DNA of 64,000 bases. Source: Polyporus tsugae (Eukaryota > Basidiomycota > Agaricomycetes > Polyporales > Polyporaceae). The stretch covers positions 434,001 through 498,000 of the forward strand of contig JAHRBS010000007.1 in the NCBI GenBank assembly GCA_024305745.1, read 5' to 3'. The position numbers and the translations under genes were made by a program. Below are positions 35,768 through 45,526 of the stretch, one piece after another (position 1 is the first letter of the stretch; each line of letters opens with the position of its first letter). The notes under the pieces are model-generated. The model had not been told where the DNA came from, searched no databases, and saw nothing but the letters and a program-made list of their open reading frames with translations.

Positions 35768-36609
35768 GGTTCGTGAGCGTGTTGGCAGTGACCAAAGGTG
35801 TGGAAATAGCGCGAAGTAACTGGAAGGACGTGGAAAGGAAAGACTCACATTCGAACGTGCCTTGGCGGGTCCGTGACTAGTCCGTGATCCTCTGATGGCC
35901 GATGGTCTGAGGGCGGAGGCGAAATCGCCGACTGGTCGAGGACGGCACTTGCACGGTTGAGGACGGCCCGCTCGGGATCCACATCCCCGACCCAGTCGAG
36001 GGACAGGACGCGTCCGAATTGCAGCCCGTCGAAGTCGATGGCCTCGGCATACACCTGGAGATCCGTAAGACGCGTCGCCTTGGCATACACCTGGAGATCC
36101 GTAAAACGCTGTCGTGCTGACCGCGCTGACGGGCACAGCCATCAGTGTGGCATGCACAGCGCTCTCAGCACTCAGCGCAATCGGCGTCTAACAGCGTCTA
36201 ACGGTTTTCCTCTCGCGACCACGTCCCTACACCGAGCACTCCGTCTTCGCAGCCTCTACCCCAGCCTCTCCTCTACCATAGCTCTTTCCTCTCAGCCTCC
36301 AAACCCAACAACTCGAACTTCAAGGTTCGGAAGTTCGCTGCAGGGTAGGGCAGTGGTGGTGGTAGAGGAGGAAAACGGCGACCATGAAGGCTGAGTACAA
36401 CGACAACGGCAGAGAGGGTGGCGGCAAGGATGAGGATGGGGTGAACCCAAGGTACGTACTCATTGAATGAGGGCGAGCCCGACAGCTCGCTCGTTTTTTG
36501 CGTTCTCCGTCCCCACATCAACATGCCAAGATGAAGGTCCCACCGCACACTCCGCAGAGTCCCTTGCCGTCGTCGTCAGCGTGCAACTTCAACCGACTGG
36601 GGCCAAATT
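35768..36609. other. Spacer with a 34-bp tandem duplication
   Basis: Between the minus-strand block and the first captured gene. GGCATACACCTGGAGATCCG occurs twice 34 bp apart near 36,047-36,105. A short minus-strand frame near 36,300-36,500 has a hydrophobic stretch but no credible gene structure. Confidence 0.45.
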
Positions 36610-37398
36610 CCTAACAAGAGCAACGCCGAGTCAGGCCGTTCTTGGGGGGGAAGCGCCCACAGCCTCCTGGGGCGGGGGAGACGACGAGGACGACCCGTTC
36701 CTCCAACCATTCACCGTGGCGGACTGGGAGTGCGGCCCCCGACGAACCTCATCCACAAGTTCCTCGGGCCGACGACGCTCGCCCTCACACCACCGGCGTC
36801 GTCGAGCGCTCCACCCGCCGCATCAAGAGCGTCGTCGTGCCCCCCGCGCCCTCTGCCTCGATGCAGCCACAGACGCAGAAGAAGAGCGTCGGGAAGGGCG
36901 TGCTAGAGCCCGCGCCGCCGCCCGACCCCGACGCGGTCGAGCGCGACCTTGACGCACGGCTTGCGAAACTCACGATGGCGCCGTGTACGCCGTGCACGAC
37001 AACGCGGACGTCCAGAAGCCACGCATCCTCCCCGACTGCGAGGGGGCCGAGGTCGCTTCGGGCCCAGGCGCGCCGTACAATCCATTCAAGGACGACATTG
37101 TCGTGTACGTCGCACCGGAGATTGCGGAGAAGATGTGGGCGGGGATGAGCATCGAGGGCGTGTGGGTGCAGCTCGCGCCGACCCGGGCGTGCCTATCGAG
37201 GTCAGCGAGGAGCAGTTCAAGAACCTGTGGGGGAACAAGAAGAAGGCGGAGGGCGCGCCTGGCGTTCCGATCGCGCCGACTAAAATCTGGTACATGGAGG
37301 AGGTGAGGATGGTGCTGCCCAGCTTTTACACGGAGATGAGCCCGCTGCCGACGGACGAGGACGTATTTGGGTCTGGAGAGGGTGCCTCCCCTGAGTGA
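36610..37398 (+). pseudogene. Decayed fragment of an unidentified host gene
   Basis: A continuous protein-like sequence is readable only by changing frame. GDDEDDPFLQPFTVADWE is near 36,675. TRRIKSVVVPPAPSASM and ERDLDARLAKL are in one frame to about 36,975. Another frame has YAVHDNADVQKPRILPDCEG and DDIVVYVAPEIAEKMWAGMS to about 37,175, and a third has VSEEQFKNLWGNKKK and TKIWYMEEVRMVLPSFYTEM to the stop at 37,398. At least two frameshifts are needed. I cannot name the parent gene. It begins the block of captured genes. Confidence 0.65.
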
Positions 37399-37568
37399 TG
37401 TCGTAGCTTTCTTGAACGATCGAGTCGAGTTGGATGATAGGAATACGCATTGTAGATCACCACCATACCATCTTGCTCCCGAGTAATCGATTATTCATAC
37501 TTTACCATCAATCATCGTGCTCGCCCGTCTGAGCATTATCCATAGCATTACAACAGAATAGCAGTAAG

Positions 37569-38923
37569 TTACGCTCCGATACTAGGCTCAATCTCTCCAA
37601 GAAGCATGGTGGCATCTTTGCTGCCAGTCAAGACTGGAGCAAGGGATGTCAGAACGGCAAGTGAGGATACAATGGACGGTACGCACTGATGGGCTCCTTC
37701 GGGTGGAAGTCAACGGACGTGACGGTACCCTTGTGACCAGGCAGCTGGAAGCAGAATGTTCAGTACCTTCGATGCTCATGAGCGGTTTTAAGTGTACTCA
37801 CCTTGTAGAGAACCTTCCCACTCTCCACATCCCATATGCACACAGTGCGATCAGCACCCCCTACCCCCACTCTTCGGCCGCCATTGTCCTTGCTCCACGC
37901 ACCACGCAAAAGCGTGTGCTCGAAGCCGGCGGGCGCGCCCATGAGAACACGGTGTATACGAGACGGCGATGGCGAGAACGGTCGGACGTCGTGGATGATG
38001 GTCTGGGAGGAAAACGAAGGGGAAAGGAGGAAGTGGCCGTTTGGCGAAAGGGAGAGGGACGTCGGCGTGTCCCACGAGGGTGTATATCTCTTCGTTTTTG
38101 CGGAAGTACCAGCATCGCGTCAGGGATGCGCGTCTACGGAAATTCGAGCGCAAAACGTACATGGATCTCGTTGTCCAGTGCTCCGGCAAATATACTCGCC
38201 CCGTCCGCGCTCCAAGCGACCGAGGTGATTGGGCACCTGAGCTCATACACACTCACAGGCTGCTTCGGACTGTCGTCGCCTCCCTCCCAGACGCGGATGG
38301 TGCCGTCGTCGCCGCCGGTGGTGACGAGTTCGATGCCAGCGCCCCCTGCGAGAGTTCTGTCGAGGGAATTAATGATACCACGGTGAGCGTGGAGTTTACG
38401 CACACGCTGGCCAGTTGTGAGGTCCGTGACGTTCAGGGTGTGGTCGGCGGAGACGGTGTAGAGAACCTGGGACGCTAGGGACCATTGGAGGTCGAGGACG
38501 GGGGCTTTGTGGATGTTGGCTATGAGGCCATAGTTGGTGTTCGGGGAGTATGTACGCCATAGTGCTGTCGACGGCGCAAAGGTGAGCACGAGCATCGTAT
38601 GTATACCTACGGCCTAGGAAAAGGGCCACTCACAAACGTTTCGGTCTGCTGAACACGCAGCAATGTTTTGTCCAGTTGGGTCGAATCTACAACTCAGGAT
38701 TTCTGCCTCAACAACCCGAAAATCTCAGCTATGCGCGAAGAAACTGCTAGTTTACAACGTACCCCATGTGAGCCAGACAAACTGATGATTGGTGCCTCCA
38801 AGGTACTCGTGCGTTTTACGTCGCGTATGAGGGCCTGCTGCCTCTCGTCGTTCGACGAAGATATGGCTATTTGGGTGTGATGAGGACGCCATTTCCTGGT
38901 GGGGATGCGCTGCGTTTGGACAT
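37569..38923 (-). pseudogene. U5 snRNP 40-kDa WD40 protein (SNRNP40/Cwf17-like), decayed captured copy
   Basis: Strong match to the spliceosomal Prp8-binding WD40 protein: SSSNDERQQALIRDVKRTST, TLEAPIISLSGSHG, LYTVSADHTLNV, ATTGGDDGTIRVWE-like sequence (here VTTGGDDGTIRVWEGGDDSP), GALDNEIHV, GAPAGFEHTLLRGAWS, SGKVLYK and the end TGSKDATMLLGEIEPSI. Introns are kept, so it was copied as DNA and not from mRNA. It is damaged. The likely start (MSKRSASPPGNGVLITP at 38923) is out of frame with the rest. Near 38,062-38,070 one copy of a CACGCCGA duplication seems to be missing (8 nt), which shifts the frame between GHAD and LSLSPNGHFLLSPSF. An intact gene must exist elsewhere if this protein is essential here, as it is in model fungi. 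Confidence 0.85.
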
Positions 38924-39641
38924 GCCGGATGGTGGGTGGGTGCGGGGACAGAGATGATGGTCTCAATGAAGGACGGCGCGACGAGCGCGAGTTTGCGCGA
39001 CCACGAACGCGACTCCCGCCACAGCGCCGAGCGCCGAGTGTCGGTTCGAACTCCGCTCCAACGAGCGGTTATTTATGGGTTTGAAAGTTGAACGTTGAAG
39101 CCTTTTAGCAGTCTGCGCATGCTTGTTTAAACGTTTAGCTCTGTGCTGATATTCGGGGCTGGTATGGTACACTGCAATGTTACATCAGACTCATTGCTAC
39201 AGGAACTTTCTAAATTACACTCGAGGAGGTATCCTCCGGATCCGCCAATCGTGGCACTGGCAGTAGTCTACAAATGCATGCTCGCAGCAGCAGCGAGCCA
39301 TACAATGCATGTGTACTCGTTACGACAAGAACAGCACAAACCGTGCCATGTCCCCCCTGGCCGTCCGATGGGGATTCTGGAGTCCGATGTAACCTCCATG
39401 GCCGACGTAACCTCCATGGCCGACACCGACTACTTTATGCCAAGTATGGCGAGGGGGTTATGAGCGCAAGACCAATGTCAATGGTGCCGTCACTGACAGG
39501 GATTCAGCGGAATCATTACAGGTAAGGGTCAGCTGGACCCACAATATCACACTACTATAAGAGCGGCGCGTCGGGAACCGGGTGACTCGGTGCCGCAGAG
39601 ATGTCGCCGCGCCTCCAAGAGAGAGCAAGCCGATCGGGAGA
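38924..39641. other. Spacer between two captured pseudogenes
   Basis: 0.7 kb without a gene. GTAACCTCCATGGCCGAC is repeated twice in tandem near 39,388-39,423. The left part is probably the original promoter of the captured U5-40K gene. Confidence 0.45.
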
Positions 39642-41970
39642 TCACTCGAGGACCTCCTCCTCGATCTGCTCGACCACCTCGTCGGTCCAGACTTCGATCT
39701 CTTCCTTCTCCTCTTCTTGCGGCTGCTGCTCCTTGGCAGGGTCAGCCTTCACCCCGCGCTTCCGGCGATCCTCTGCCAGCTCGTCTCTGCAGCGCTGGCG
39801 CCACGCGTTCCACTCGTCGACGAGACGCTTGCGGTGCGCGATTAGCTCGGCGCTGACATTGCTCTCCTCCGCGGCGTCCTCCTCATCGAATACGCGGGAG
39901 TACTCCTTGGACCTTGAGGTTCCTCCGGATCTGCTTCTGCTGCTCCTTGGTGAGCAGTGATGGTGGACGCGGGCGCCAGAGGAATTGCTTGAAGCGGTCG
40001 AGGATGTGTTTTTCCAGCTCTTGTCCACGGAAGTCCCAAATAGCGTAGCCGTTTTCCAGCTGCGATTTAGACCATCAGAATGATCCTCACAAGGAACAAA
40101 GGAGATACATACTGTATGTCTCCATGCACTGGCACTGGTGGCAAGGTAACGCCCACTGGGATCCCACTCGGCATCAGTCAGCGCGTAGTGGTCAGCGGTG
40201 CCGAGGTGCTGGATGCCACTGCCCCATGGCGCGACGAGTCTCCTCGACATTGAAGTCGAGATCCCAGAACTCGAGCTCAGACTTGCTCGACGAGCCAACA
40301 GTCGCGAGCACGACATGGCGACCACGTGGTGACCAACGGACAGTGTTGCTCGTCCGTCCAGAGAGGGTCTTGAGCAACTTGAAGTTGCCTTTGCTGCGCT
40401 CGTGCTGGTAGAGGCTGACGTCGGTCTTGATGGCGATACCAGGACCAGGGTTGCCGAGGTTGGGATCGCTACTCGAGACGAGCGCGAACCGCTCGCCTTT
40501 ACGTTCCCAAGAGAAGCCGGTGACGGTATCTGCGCGGTGGCATTAGCGCTGATTCTGGATAGAAAACAAAAACGATACTATGCCCACCCTTGAGTTCAAC
40601 GACCTCAACGGGGAAGTCTTTCTCGCGGACACGGAAGATCTCGAGGTTGCAGAAGATAGACTTCTTGGTTTTGGTATGACGGTCGACTTTGACGCAGAGG
40701 AAGTCGCCCTGGTTCTGCCAGTAGAGTTTGCACTAAGGAAATCCGAGTGCGTGAGCCGGAGTTCGAGCAGATCAAATGTCCATATCTTCATTACCTCTGA
40801 GACATTGAACAGGTTCTTCTGCCGCAAGATCTCACGGCTAGGGAAGTTCATAAGCGACACGCGCGCAGGCTGGTTCTGCACCTCCGGGCCCCGGCGTCCA
40901 GAACGCGAGCATGTTCTCCCTCGCCTTCTTCGGTGCCTTGCCCGCCCCCTCCTAGTCCCCTCCTCCTCGCGGTCGCGGTCACCGAGCGGGCGCCAATCAA
41001 AGTCGACGACACCCTCGATCTTGATCGACTTCTTGCCCTGCAGGCCCATCCTGGGCAGCTCGTAACTTATACGGAGATCTGCTGGCCCGGCGTGACGCGC
41101 GCGACGTATTTGTCGTCCAGACTCCACTTGAGCGCGGGCCACGCCATCTGTTTCTTCTGCTCGTCGCCCTCGGGATACACGCTGGGGAAATGTGCGGAGC
41201 AGGTGCCCGGTCTTGATGTCCCACACGGCGATGTTGTTCCCCTCGTCCTCGGGCGAGAAGTACTGCGGGCCCTGCTCCGCGCCCTCGCGGACGACGATCG
41301 AGTGGTACGACCAGGTGGCGAGGTACTGTTCATTCGGCGAGAAGTCGATGAGCTTCACGAGGGGGTGCGCAAACCGCGACTGCGGCTCCCAGGAGGATCA
41401 GCCCCAGAGACGCACGCCTTGGCGGTGGAGGGTCGCGGAGTAGGTGCCCATGGGTTACCAGGAGACGTACAGGTCCATCCAGCTGGCCTTGCTGTACGAG
41501 ATCTCGCATTGTGAGGATTTTCCGTGCCAGTGGATCTCCACATCCTCGCCGCGATACGTGGCATATTGGTCACGACCTTGAGGGTCGCTGAGCCAAGCAC
41601 GCAAGTGTTCCTAGTCCACCATCCACACCATGCCCTAGTCGAAAGGATGCAAATGTCACATACCTTGGACTTGTACTCTTCCGGGGGAGGCTCGACGTAT
41701 GTCTCATCGAGGTTAAGGTACCGCTCGAAATCAGTGAAGCGGTTGATCAGGAACGTGTGTTTTGCATCGAACGGGTGTTCATCGTCGCGAGTGCCCGGGA
41801 AGCATCATCACCGTTCTTGAATTCCATAAAGATAAATCTAAGCGGCCTTGCGTGAGCTGATCCGGAGACGATTCCCGGGCGCTTTACCAACCACACCGCT
41901 GCCGCAGCACCTGGCGCTTCTTGGGTGGGCGGGTACAAGCTCTGTGTGAGCTCTGATGGAGGTCTTCTCC
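39642..41970 (-). pseudogene. Translation initiation factor eIF3b (Prt1), decayed captured copy
   Basis: Colinear with fungal eIF3b. RRM end FMEFKNGDDASRALATMN; NRFTDFERYLNLDETYVEPP; EHLRAWLSDPQGRDQYATYR; LVKLIDFSPNEQYLATWSYH; IKTGHLLRTFP; SREILRQKNLFNVSE; SNTVRWSPRGRHVVLATVG; HYALTDAEWDPSGRYLATSA; and a C-terminal acidic helix ending EEEVLE. Lesions: TAA at 41457-41455 and TGA at 41400-41398 where homologues have sense codons; frameshifts near 41,775, 41,190, 41,080 and 40,930; no acceptable start. Introns are kept, so this is a DNA-level capture. It cannot make eIF3b. Confidence 0.9.
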
Positions 41971-42381
41971 AAGCATCCGCGCACATCCACCCTGCAGTCC
42001 TCCATCGACTTGGCCATCGACTTGGTCCTCATTCTCCTCCCCGTGTAAGTCCCATCGTTAACCTGGGCCCATTCGACCTTGGTCCGTTCTTCCCTCCCTC
42101 TTGTGCCACTCGCCTAGCTTGCTGCTTGATCGCTGCATTTGTCACTGTCTCTCCACGGGACATTCTCCGAGTGGCGTTGTTCTGCCATCTCTCAAACATG
42201 GGGTGAGAGCCGGTCGTCCGATGTCTGACGTCCACGAGGCCTATCCAGCTCCCTTTGTGCAGGTATGTCCTTCATGAAGCCCTCAGCTCAGACCGTTTCA
42301 CCCCCAACCTGCCTCTCCTATCGCCACCTCAAGCCACTCCACCTCGAGCCACTCCGCCTACTTTCGCTTTCTTGACTCACG

Positions 42382-43480
42382 ATGAATTACTGGCAGGTGA
42401 GTGTTCATCGTGTCCTTCGTCCGTTATCGTCCATTCATCATTGTTTTGGTAGGCCGGGGTCGTCTTCACGTCCGGGGACACTCTCCAGGAGTTTGTCGAT
42501 GCAGCCCTTGACGATCCCGATGTCGGGCTATCTGTACAAGAGCTGACGGTTCGAGTCCACAACCCTCTCGCCCTCGCGACGCTACGCCAGTCCCTCACCG
42601 TGACCCCCTTTCTCACCGACCTCGTTCTATGCCTCCCTCTCGACACTGCAGTCGATCTCCTCGACGACGTTCGGTTCCCGCATCTCGAACTGTTCAAGAC
42701 GAACCTCCCCCATAGTCACCTCCTGCATTTCCTCCCGGCACACCCTTCTGTAACGGATCTTTGCCTCGATGTTTGTGGGCAAAGGCTTGATGACAAAGCC
42801 TGCCCCCTACGTGTTCTGGACCTGCGGCACGTATCGACGATCGAATGCGCTCTCGATTGCCTCCCCGACGTCACACACACCGGGCTGCTTCGCGTGACGG
42901 CGCGGAGTCAGCGACACTCTCCCGACGCCTCGACAATCTTGAGATCCTTGCGGACCCCATTGCCATCTATCATCGCTCTGACGCTCGATGTTGTCGCGAA
43001 CGACTACGACATCCTACGGAGCATCGTCCAATGCGCCCCGATGGTGGAGAAGTTGAAGTTGCTTGAGCGGCCGGCCTCTATCCAAGTATGTAACCTCACT
43101 TCAACGCTTGTTCCGCTGCTGACTTCATTTCACAGCGTCGCCAAGTCCACGCGCGGCGGGCATGGAATGACGCCAAGACTTGGTCCTCCTGTCTAGCCAG
43201 ACTGGAGAGGCTCGGAGACTTTGCGCTTCGGACCTCGTCTGCGCTGGTATGCTCAGCTACGCTTAGTAACGAGAAGAAGAAGTTTGTCAGGTGGGCTACG
43301 AGGATTTCGCGTGCCTCTTCGGCGACAGCTAGCCGTGCCCATCCTACGTTGACGTCGTTACGCATCTGGTACCGAACCTGCGAGCCTGGGGGGGGTATTC
43401 TTAGCTACTGGTCGAAGTCCACCGGGGAGTGGAGAAACATCGTTTGGAGGATGGATCCTACACCTGATACTCCATTCTAA
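42382..43480 (+). CDS. Leucine-rich, F-box-protein-like gene without a clear F-box
   Basis: Three exons (42382-42396, 42453-43085, 43136-43480) join in phase to 330 residues with no lesion. The body is a series of degenerate leucine-rich units of the kind that follows the F-box in basidiomycete F-box proteins: TVTPFLTDLVLCLPL, FPHLELFKTNLPHSHLLHFL, ACPLRVLDLRHVSTIECAL, PLPSIIALTLDVVANDYDIL. A basic C-terminal region follows (RRQVHARRAWNDAKTW). The start exon is only five codons, so the true start could lie upstream and the F-box may have been lost in capture. It is the only intact gene in the captured block (36.6-43.5 kb). Function unknown. Confidence 0.72.
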
Positions 43481-43848
43481 GCCTAGCAGTAGAGCACCTT
43501 TCCATGGCTCATTTTCTGTACACACACACCCCTTGCCGACAACCCGCTCCGCCGCCCAGAACTTACGTGTATTTGTACCCATCTTTGCTTCCTTGCTTGT
43601 TCAATTAGAGTAACCTTTGTAATTCATGTCCTGCTCCCCCACATGCAGAGCACCGTCTCCATCGCTCCTCGCGTCACCTTTCACCTTTCAGTGATGATAA
43701 TATGATGGTACTACGACCTTCATGATAACGTGCCTTCTGTCATTTGAGCGCCGAGATGAGTGGCGGGACTCGTCGGCAAATGTGCGGCCCCCTCATCCTT
43801 TCTCCCCCTCCGCGCACTTCCCTCTCCTTGGAATGAATCCCGACATCC
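43481..43848. other. Spacer, 0.37 kb
   Basis: 3' flank of the leucine-rich gene and promoter of the next gene. Nothing else seen. Confidence 0.4.
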
Positions 43849-45334
43849 ATGGCACACAGGTCGCCTAACATTTCCCCGACTTCCTCATTGCCGTCCTTGA
43901 ATGGTACTTCTCTTTTCGACATTGACTTCATTGATCCCCATGTGCACGCTTCCCCCTCCTCCGCCACCGGCTTTGAGCCCCTCACACCTTGCTTAGAACC
44001 TCTGGTCCCTGCCCTGCCCCTTGGAAGTCTTGAACCTGCTCTTTTTTTTCCCGAGGAAAATGAGCCCAAGAAGTCCCACTCAGCGCCCCAAGTGCATCGC
44101 CAGCGTCATGCCCCCCACACGCTGTGAGTGCTAGTTTTATTTCTACGTACCATGTCGCTTAGTCTGTCGACAGACCAACCGCAGTGGGTCCCTACGGGGA
44201 TATCTTTGATGAACTCAAGGCGCAGACACTGTCCAGTACTAGACTTCTTAAAGCTGTTCTTGCGCTGACGCGAGCCGATGTTCGTTCCTGTTCTACCGTC
44301 TGTCTGCGATACTGCGTGCTGACTGTCTGGTTAGTTTATCCGAGTTGGTGATATGGAGATGGACTACCTTGTACAAGAGCAGGTATCCCAGATACAACAC
44401 ACACTGGATACGGTGATGAACACCCTATCTCGTGCATACCGTGAGTGCTTCGAAATAGATGGCCAGGGTTGGAGCATTTATCCTTGATTTGCTAGTGCTT
44501 CATCGCATGAAGCCGAATGTCCTTCACGATGGTGCTTCTCATCATTTCGATCGTCCTCTCGGTCTGATCACATCATCTCCGACTCGAAAGGGCGACTCCG
44601 GCCATCATGCACTCGCTCCTACTCCGTTTGACTGCAGTATCCCTCCCCTGGAGCCGCCCAGCCTAGACAGCTCATCCAGCACGCTATACATCTCTACGGA
44701 CGCAATGCAAGCACCGCGTGGAGATGCACTGCAAGATACATTCAAGGACCTAGTCACGTCATCCCCAACTCGAAAGGGCAATGTCGGCCGTTCGGCAACT
44801 GGTCCTGCTCTGTTCGACTGTAGCATTCCTCCTCTGGAGCCACCCAGGCGAGACACCTCATCCAGCACACTGTCTGATATCTCAATCAAGGCGATGCAAG
44901 CACCTCATGGAGATATGCTTCCCGAGATGCTCACACGCCCGGTAAGGCCTTGATATCATGATGTCGGGCTCAGGTTGTCGGGCTAATGTTGACGTCCCCC
45001 CTTCCAGACTGCCCCGCAGACTGCTCTGGACAGTAACATTCCCTCTGACTCCCTGGATGAGATCCTCCGAGTCGTTCTAAGCCAGTTTCTGGCTCAGTTT
45101 TCTACTATACTCACCGTCACATTTTCTATGTCGACGCTCGTTGTATCAGTCCTATGTGACCTGTTTGGGGGCCTTGCACTCATAGCGCTAGTGGCATGCT
45201 TACGGATCAGTATCATAGTCTCCTTCGTCGGCATGTGTCATCTCCACGGCGGTGGTAAGGTGACCTCCGGTGGTCGTCAGCTCAGCGGAGAGTACCCTAT
45301 TTGGGAGGCTCTTAGATTTCCAGACCTATATTAG
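43849..45334 (+). CDS. Element-borne membrane protein with two 62-residue repeats
   Basis: Five exons (43849-44123, 44174-44279, 44335-44440, 44496-44941, 45008-45334) join in phase to 419 residues. A disordered N-terminus is followed by helical stretches (YGDIFDELKAQTLSSTRLLK, DMEMDYLVQEQVSQIQHTL). Two tandem 62-residue repeats come next, each with TSSPTRKG, FDCSIPPLEPP and AMQAP(R/H)GD; in DNA they are 186 bp apart (44,570 and 44,756). The C-terminus has a hydrophobic region of about 45 residues (TLVVSVLCDLFGGLALIALV, then a second segment LRISIIVSFVGM), enough for two membrane helices. I recognise no family. It lies just upstream of the transposase on the same strand. Confidence 0.72.
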
Positions 45335-45526
45335 GGAATTACGGCTTACGATGTCCCTTGATGATATCTGTAATCAATGTATGTTATCTTGGCGGTTTGT
45401 TATTCTGTCCAGGTGTTGGAATATTCCCGAGGTGCGCTCAGTACCGTGGACTCCTGGGCGTTGTTGATTGCCTCTCCACCACGGTACCATACTTCCTCCC
45501 TCCCACCATCTGTCCCCTTTCGAGTC

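Noticed and set aside
36040..36110. 34-bp tandem duplication as a regulatory array
   Set aside because: Only two copies and no dyad symmetry; noted as a repeat only.
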